From Nitrososphaera sp. (GTDB taxonomy: Archaea; Thermoproteota; Nitrososphaeria; Nitrososphaerales; Nitrososphaeraceae), in NCBI GenBank assembly GCA_025935445.1, contig JAICVG010000039.1, forward strand, positions 1 to 8,151: 8,151 nt of DNA, read 5' to 3'. Each line of letters begins with the position of its first letter. The first letter of the stretch is position 1. A program made the position numbers and the translations under genes. Below are positions 6,277 through 8,151 of this stretch, piece after piece. The notes under the pieces were generated by a model, which worked only from the letters and a program-made list of their open reading frames with translations, was not told where the DNA came from and did not search any database.

Positions 6277-7473
6277 ATGCAACGGCTGGTCAGGCATAGA
6301 ACGTCTATGCTTGCGGTAATATTAGCAGTATTAGTTGCATTATCATCCACATTAATGATGTTAATTACTATGGGACGACAGGAAGAAAAACCGGTACTAC
6401 ACGAAGAAAAACCGGTACTACAAGAAGCAAGCCTGCAGGATGATAACCAATTAATTGCGAGCACAGATACTAAAGGTAGAGCTCATTTTGGACTCGGCAT
6501 TATGAATCCTATAGAGCATCGGATCATCTCCCTTACAAATAGCAAAGATAACAAAGCTAATGCTACGTTTACCACAGCTACTGCCAATAGTATTACAAAT
6601 AGCAAAGCTAATGCTACGTTTACCACAGCTACTGCCAATAGTATTACAAATAACAACGACAACAATTACAACAAAGCTAATACTAATACTAATAACCATG
6701 ATACACGCAGGGGAGAAGAACATAAGAAGAATAATGAGGTTACTGTCGAGGCCACTCCAAATATTTTTGTAAATTCTAAAAATAATCCGACAACTATTGC
6801 ATCTTGCGGTCAGGTAATTACTAAAGATGTTATACTGTTAAAAGACATTGAATGTCCGGGAGTTGGGATGATTGTAGGCACAGATGGAATAACCATAAAC
6901 CTCAATAATCATAGATTATCTTTGGCTAATAATACAGACATATTAAGCATTCCAAAAGTAGAAGAGATCGGAATACTGGTTCCCGGTCAAAAGAATATTA
7001 CAATCAGCGGACCTGGTGTTATCACGGGTTTTGATAAGGCTATTGAATTTGCAGGGAGTCAAAGAGGTTATGTATTGGGTCTTAGATTAACAGATAACAA
7101 TATAGGTCTGTCATTAAAGGCCTCCGATAAAATTACAATCTATAGAAGCTTTATTGAAGAAAATACAATCGGCTTAGCATCTCAATCAAGCAAGGATGCT
7201 TTGATCGTAAGTAATCAGGTATCACAAAATACTGATGAAGGAATTGTGCTTATGGATTCTAATAACTTCACAATAGGTACTAACAGTTTAATTGGAAATG
7301 GCAATATTGGCATGTTCTTAGATGTAAGTAGCTTCAATAATACGATATCCGCTAACAATATACTCAACCATGCTGTTGATGTTAGTAATGCGGATGGGGT
7401 ACCAATTCACATATCAATGAATGAATATCTTCAAAATAGTTGTGGCAAAGCCCTTCCTGACGGAATATGCTAG
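6277..7473 (+). CDS. Membrane-anchored or exported beta-helix protein with Asn/Thr-rich repeat stalk (paralogue B)
   Basis: 398 residues. A basic N-terminus (MQRLVRHRTS) and a hydrophobic helix at 11-32 without an obvious cleavage motif suggest an uncleaved anchor. EEKPVLH/EEKPVLQ (36-49) is a doubled heptad. A low-complexity Asn/Thr-rich stalk (about 86-170) holds two copies of KANATFTTATANSITNS, each with an NAT glycosylation sequon. The beta-helix (about 174-385) aligns rung by rung with paralogue A: IASCGQVITKDVILLKDIEC, GITINLNNHRL, NITISGPGVITGF, NADGVP and terminal CGKALPDGIC. The four cysteines (177, 193, 389, 398) have the same spacing as in A (16 and 9). A NosD/pectate-lyase-like fold is supported, but no active site is visible, so an enzymatic role is not claimed. 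The ATG at 6277 is preferred over the TTG at 6268 because of TATA spacing; ATG 6307 (Met11) would lose the basic segment. Confidence 0.88.
   Translation: MQRLVRHRTSMLAVILAVLVALSSTLMMLITMGRQEEKPVLHEEKPVLQEASLQDDNQLIASTDTKGRAHFGLGIMNPIEHRIISLTNSKDNKANATFTTATANSITNSKANATFTTATANSITNNNDNNYNKANTNTNNHDTRRGEEHKKNNEVTVEATPNIFVNSKNNPTTIASCGQVITKDVILLKDIECPGVGMIVGTDGITINLNNHRLSLANNTDILSIPKVEEIGILVPGQKNITISGPGVITGFDKAIEFAGSQRGYVLGLRLTDNNIGLSLKASDKITIYRSFIEENTIGLASQSSKDALIVSNQVSQNTDEGIVLMDSNNFTIGTNSLIGNGNIGMFLDVSSFNNTISANNILNHAVDVSNADGVPIHISMNEYLQNSCGKALPDGIC
6382..6422 (+). repeat. Two tandem 21-bp in-frame repeats
   Basis: GAAGAAAAACCGGTACTACA occurs at 6382-6401 and 6403-6422, period 21 bases. It encodes EEKPVLH then EEKPVLQ just after the membrane helix. 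The two copies are identical over 20 bases, so the duplication is recent. Confidence 0.9.
6552..6651 (+). repeat. Two tandem 51-bp in-frame repeats
   Basis: Two identical 49-base segments (6552-6600 and 6603-6651), period 51 bases, encoding a 17-residue unit KANATFTTATANSITNS in the stalk. A partial third unit (AGCAAAGATAACAAAG) precedes them at 6541. Each unit adds one N-glycosylation sequon (NAT). The sequence is unrelated to the 42-bp repeat of paralogue A. Confidence 0.93.
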
Positions 7474-7540
7474 AGAAAATTCAAGAACTAGCCATTATAT
7501 GGCTTCATAGTATCAGCACCGGCTTGTTATGATTGATTTG

Positions 7541-7560
7541 CTTTTTATAAAGTAGTTTTT
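7541..7560 (+). terminator. T-tract terminator of paralogue B
   Basis: Two T runs, CTTTTTATAA and AGTAGTTTTT, lie about 70-87 bases after the stop codon. This is weak archaeal-type termination sequence without a stable hairpin. Confidence 0.4.
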
Positions 7561-7626
7561 CTGCCAGGTATTTCGTTTGTAGAATCTATTATTGTTGTCA
7601 TTATCTATATCCTTAGCCCGGCCAGA

Positions 7627-7646
7627 ATAAAAGCCCAAAAAGGATT
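7627..7646 (-). terminator. T-tract terminator of the 82-residue protein gene
   Basis: On the minus strand, about 20-40 bases after the TGA, the sequence has CCTTTTTGGGCTTTTATT, two short T runs in the convergent space with paralogue B. Confidence 0.35.
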
Positions 7647-7667
7647 ACCTAAATGAAAAGGCTTTCG

Positions 7668-7916
7668 TCATAGCTCTTCATCTAGCTCTTCGAAGGCGCT
7701 GGCCTTAGATATCTCGTGAAGACGCATGGCGACCATTCTTCTGTACTCTTTCATATCGAGTATGCCTTTTTCATCCAGCATCTCTACAAGAGTTGTAAGC
7801 CGGGCGCTTAGCTCTTCAATTTCATTCATCTCTTTGCCCGTTACCTTTTTTGGTTCTACCAAGTCGTCACCCTCAGCGCCATGCTCTAGGTGACGACCTT
7901 TTCTCTTGCTTGGCAT
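7668..7916 (-). CDS. Small helical protein of unknown function
   Basis: 82 residues; I do not recognise a named family. A basic N-terminus (MPSKRKGRHLEH) leads through a charged segment to predicted helices at about 29-50 (MNEIEELSARLTTLVEMLDEKG) and 53-76 (LDMKEYRRMVAMRLHEISKASA), ending in the acidic tail FEELDEEL. The LVEMLDEKGILDMKEYRR segment, a helix followed by a short turn and a second helix, recalls the 'LxxLLxEKGLLTxEE' helical hairpin found at the ends of several multisubunit proteins such as nitrile hydratase, so a protein-protein contact role is possible (inference). Regular charge pattern, ATG start and a TATA box about 30 bases upstream support a real gene. Convergent with paralogue B. 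Confidence 0.78.
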   Translation of the reverse strand: MPSKRKGRHLEHGAEGDDLVEPKKVTGKEMNEIEELSARLTTLVEMLDEKGILDMKEYRRMVAMRLHEISKASAFEELDEEL

Positions 7917-7942
7917 CTACGGGTCAGCTATATGAGCCGCAA

Positions 7943-7950
7943 GTATTTAA
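7943..7950 (-). promoter_or_regulatory. TATA box of the 82-residue protein gene
   Basis: TTAAATAC on the minus strand, centred about 30 bases before the ATG at 7916. It predicts a leader of only about 3 bases. Confidence 0.5.
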
Positions 7951-8151
7951 TTGTCAATTGAGCAACAAAAAACCTGCCAGTTAATGTTGTCATCTTGTCA
8001 CGTGAATCTTTTGATTTGTAGATTAGCGGCAAGTAGAAATGATGCTATCTTCTTTTTAGCGCCAACTTGGTGCAAAAAAGACCTATCTGTACTTCAGTGC
8101 TGTACTCCAGTTCAAACTCTGATGCACGGCATTTATAAGATCAAATTTTGG
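7951..8151. other. Non-coding right edge with a possible outward promoter
   Basis: No open frame or RNA gene recognised. TTTATAAG at 8132-8139 is TATA-like on the plus strand and would start a transcript about 10 or more bases beyond the window, so a rightward gene may follow. Confidence 0.3.

Noticed and set aside
8095..8130. TTCAAA-containing stretch resembling a tRNA T-arm
   Set aside because: The flanking bases do not pair into a T-stem and no anticodon arm or acceptor stem could be drawn.

Overview
The window looks like chromosomal DNA of an ammonia-oxidizer-type archaeon (Thaumarchaeota / class Nitrososphaeria). This rests on a CDC48/VAT-type AAA ATPase, an exosome Csl4 subunit, a PheA-type prephenate dehydratase, an ArnR1-like (HTH_45-type) winged-helix regulator, and archaeal promoters with a TATA box about 26-27 bases before a leaderless or nearly leaderless start. 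The genus cannot be decided from the window.

Left half, housekeeping. A 5'-partial-window copy of cdc48 (minus strand; its C-terminal half lies beyond base 1) diverges from csl4 (plus strand) across a 157-bp promoter region. csl4 is followed after 51 bp by pheA (plus). pheA converges with a small two-helix membrane protein (minus), and the two genes overlap by the 4 bases CTAG, which supply both stop codons.

Middle, 3263-4130: about 870 bp with no convincing gene. It holds a weak 79-codon open frame, a perfect 18-bp palindrome and T-rich tracts.

Right half, accessory cassette. Two paralogous exported right-handed beta-helix (NosD/pectate-lyase-like) proteins, one minus (4131-5201) and one plus (6277-7473), flank a small winged-helix regulator (5458-5820, plus). 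The paralogues share a Cys-pair-bounded helix: a pair 16 residues apart at the first rung and a pair 9 residues apart at the extreme C-terminus. Each carries its own, unrelated, in-frame tandem repeats: three 42-bp units in one, and two 51-bp plus two 21-bp units in the other. Both have the octamer TACCCATT directly upstream of the TATA box at the same spacing. This suggests a co-regulated surface-protein module whose repeat length can vary, with the regulator between the genes as the obvious candidate controller (inference).

Right edge: a small conserved-looking helical protein (minus, 7668-7916), then about 235 bp of non-coding sequence ending in a possible promoter that points out of the window. 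I see no tRNA, rRNA, CRISPR array, transposase or integrase.
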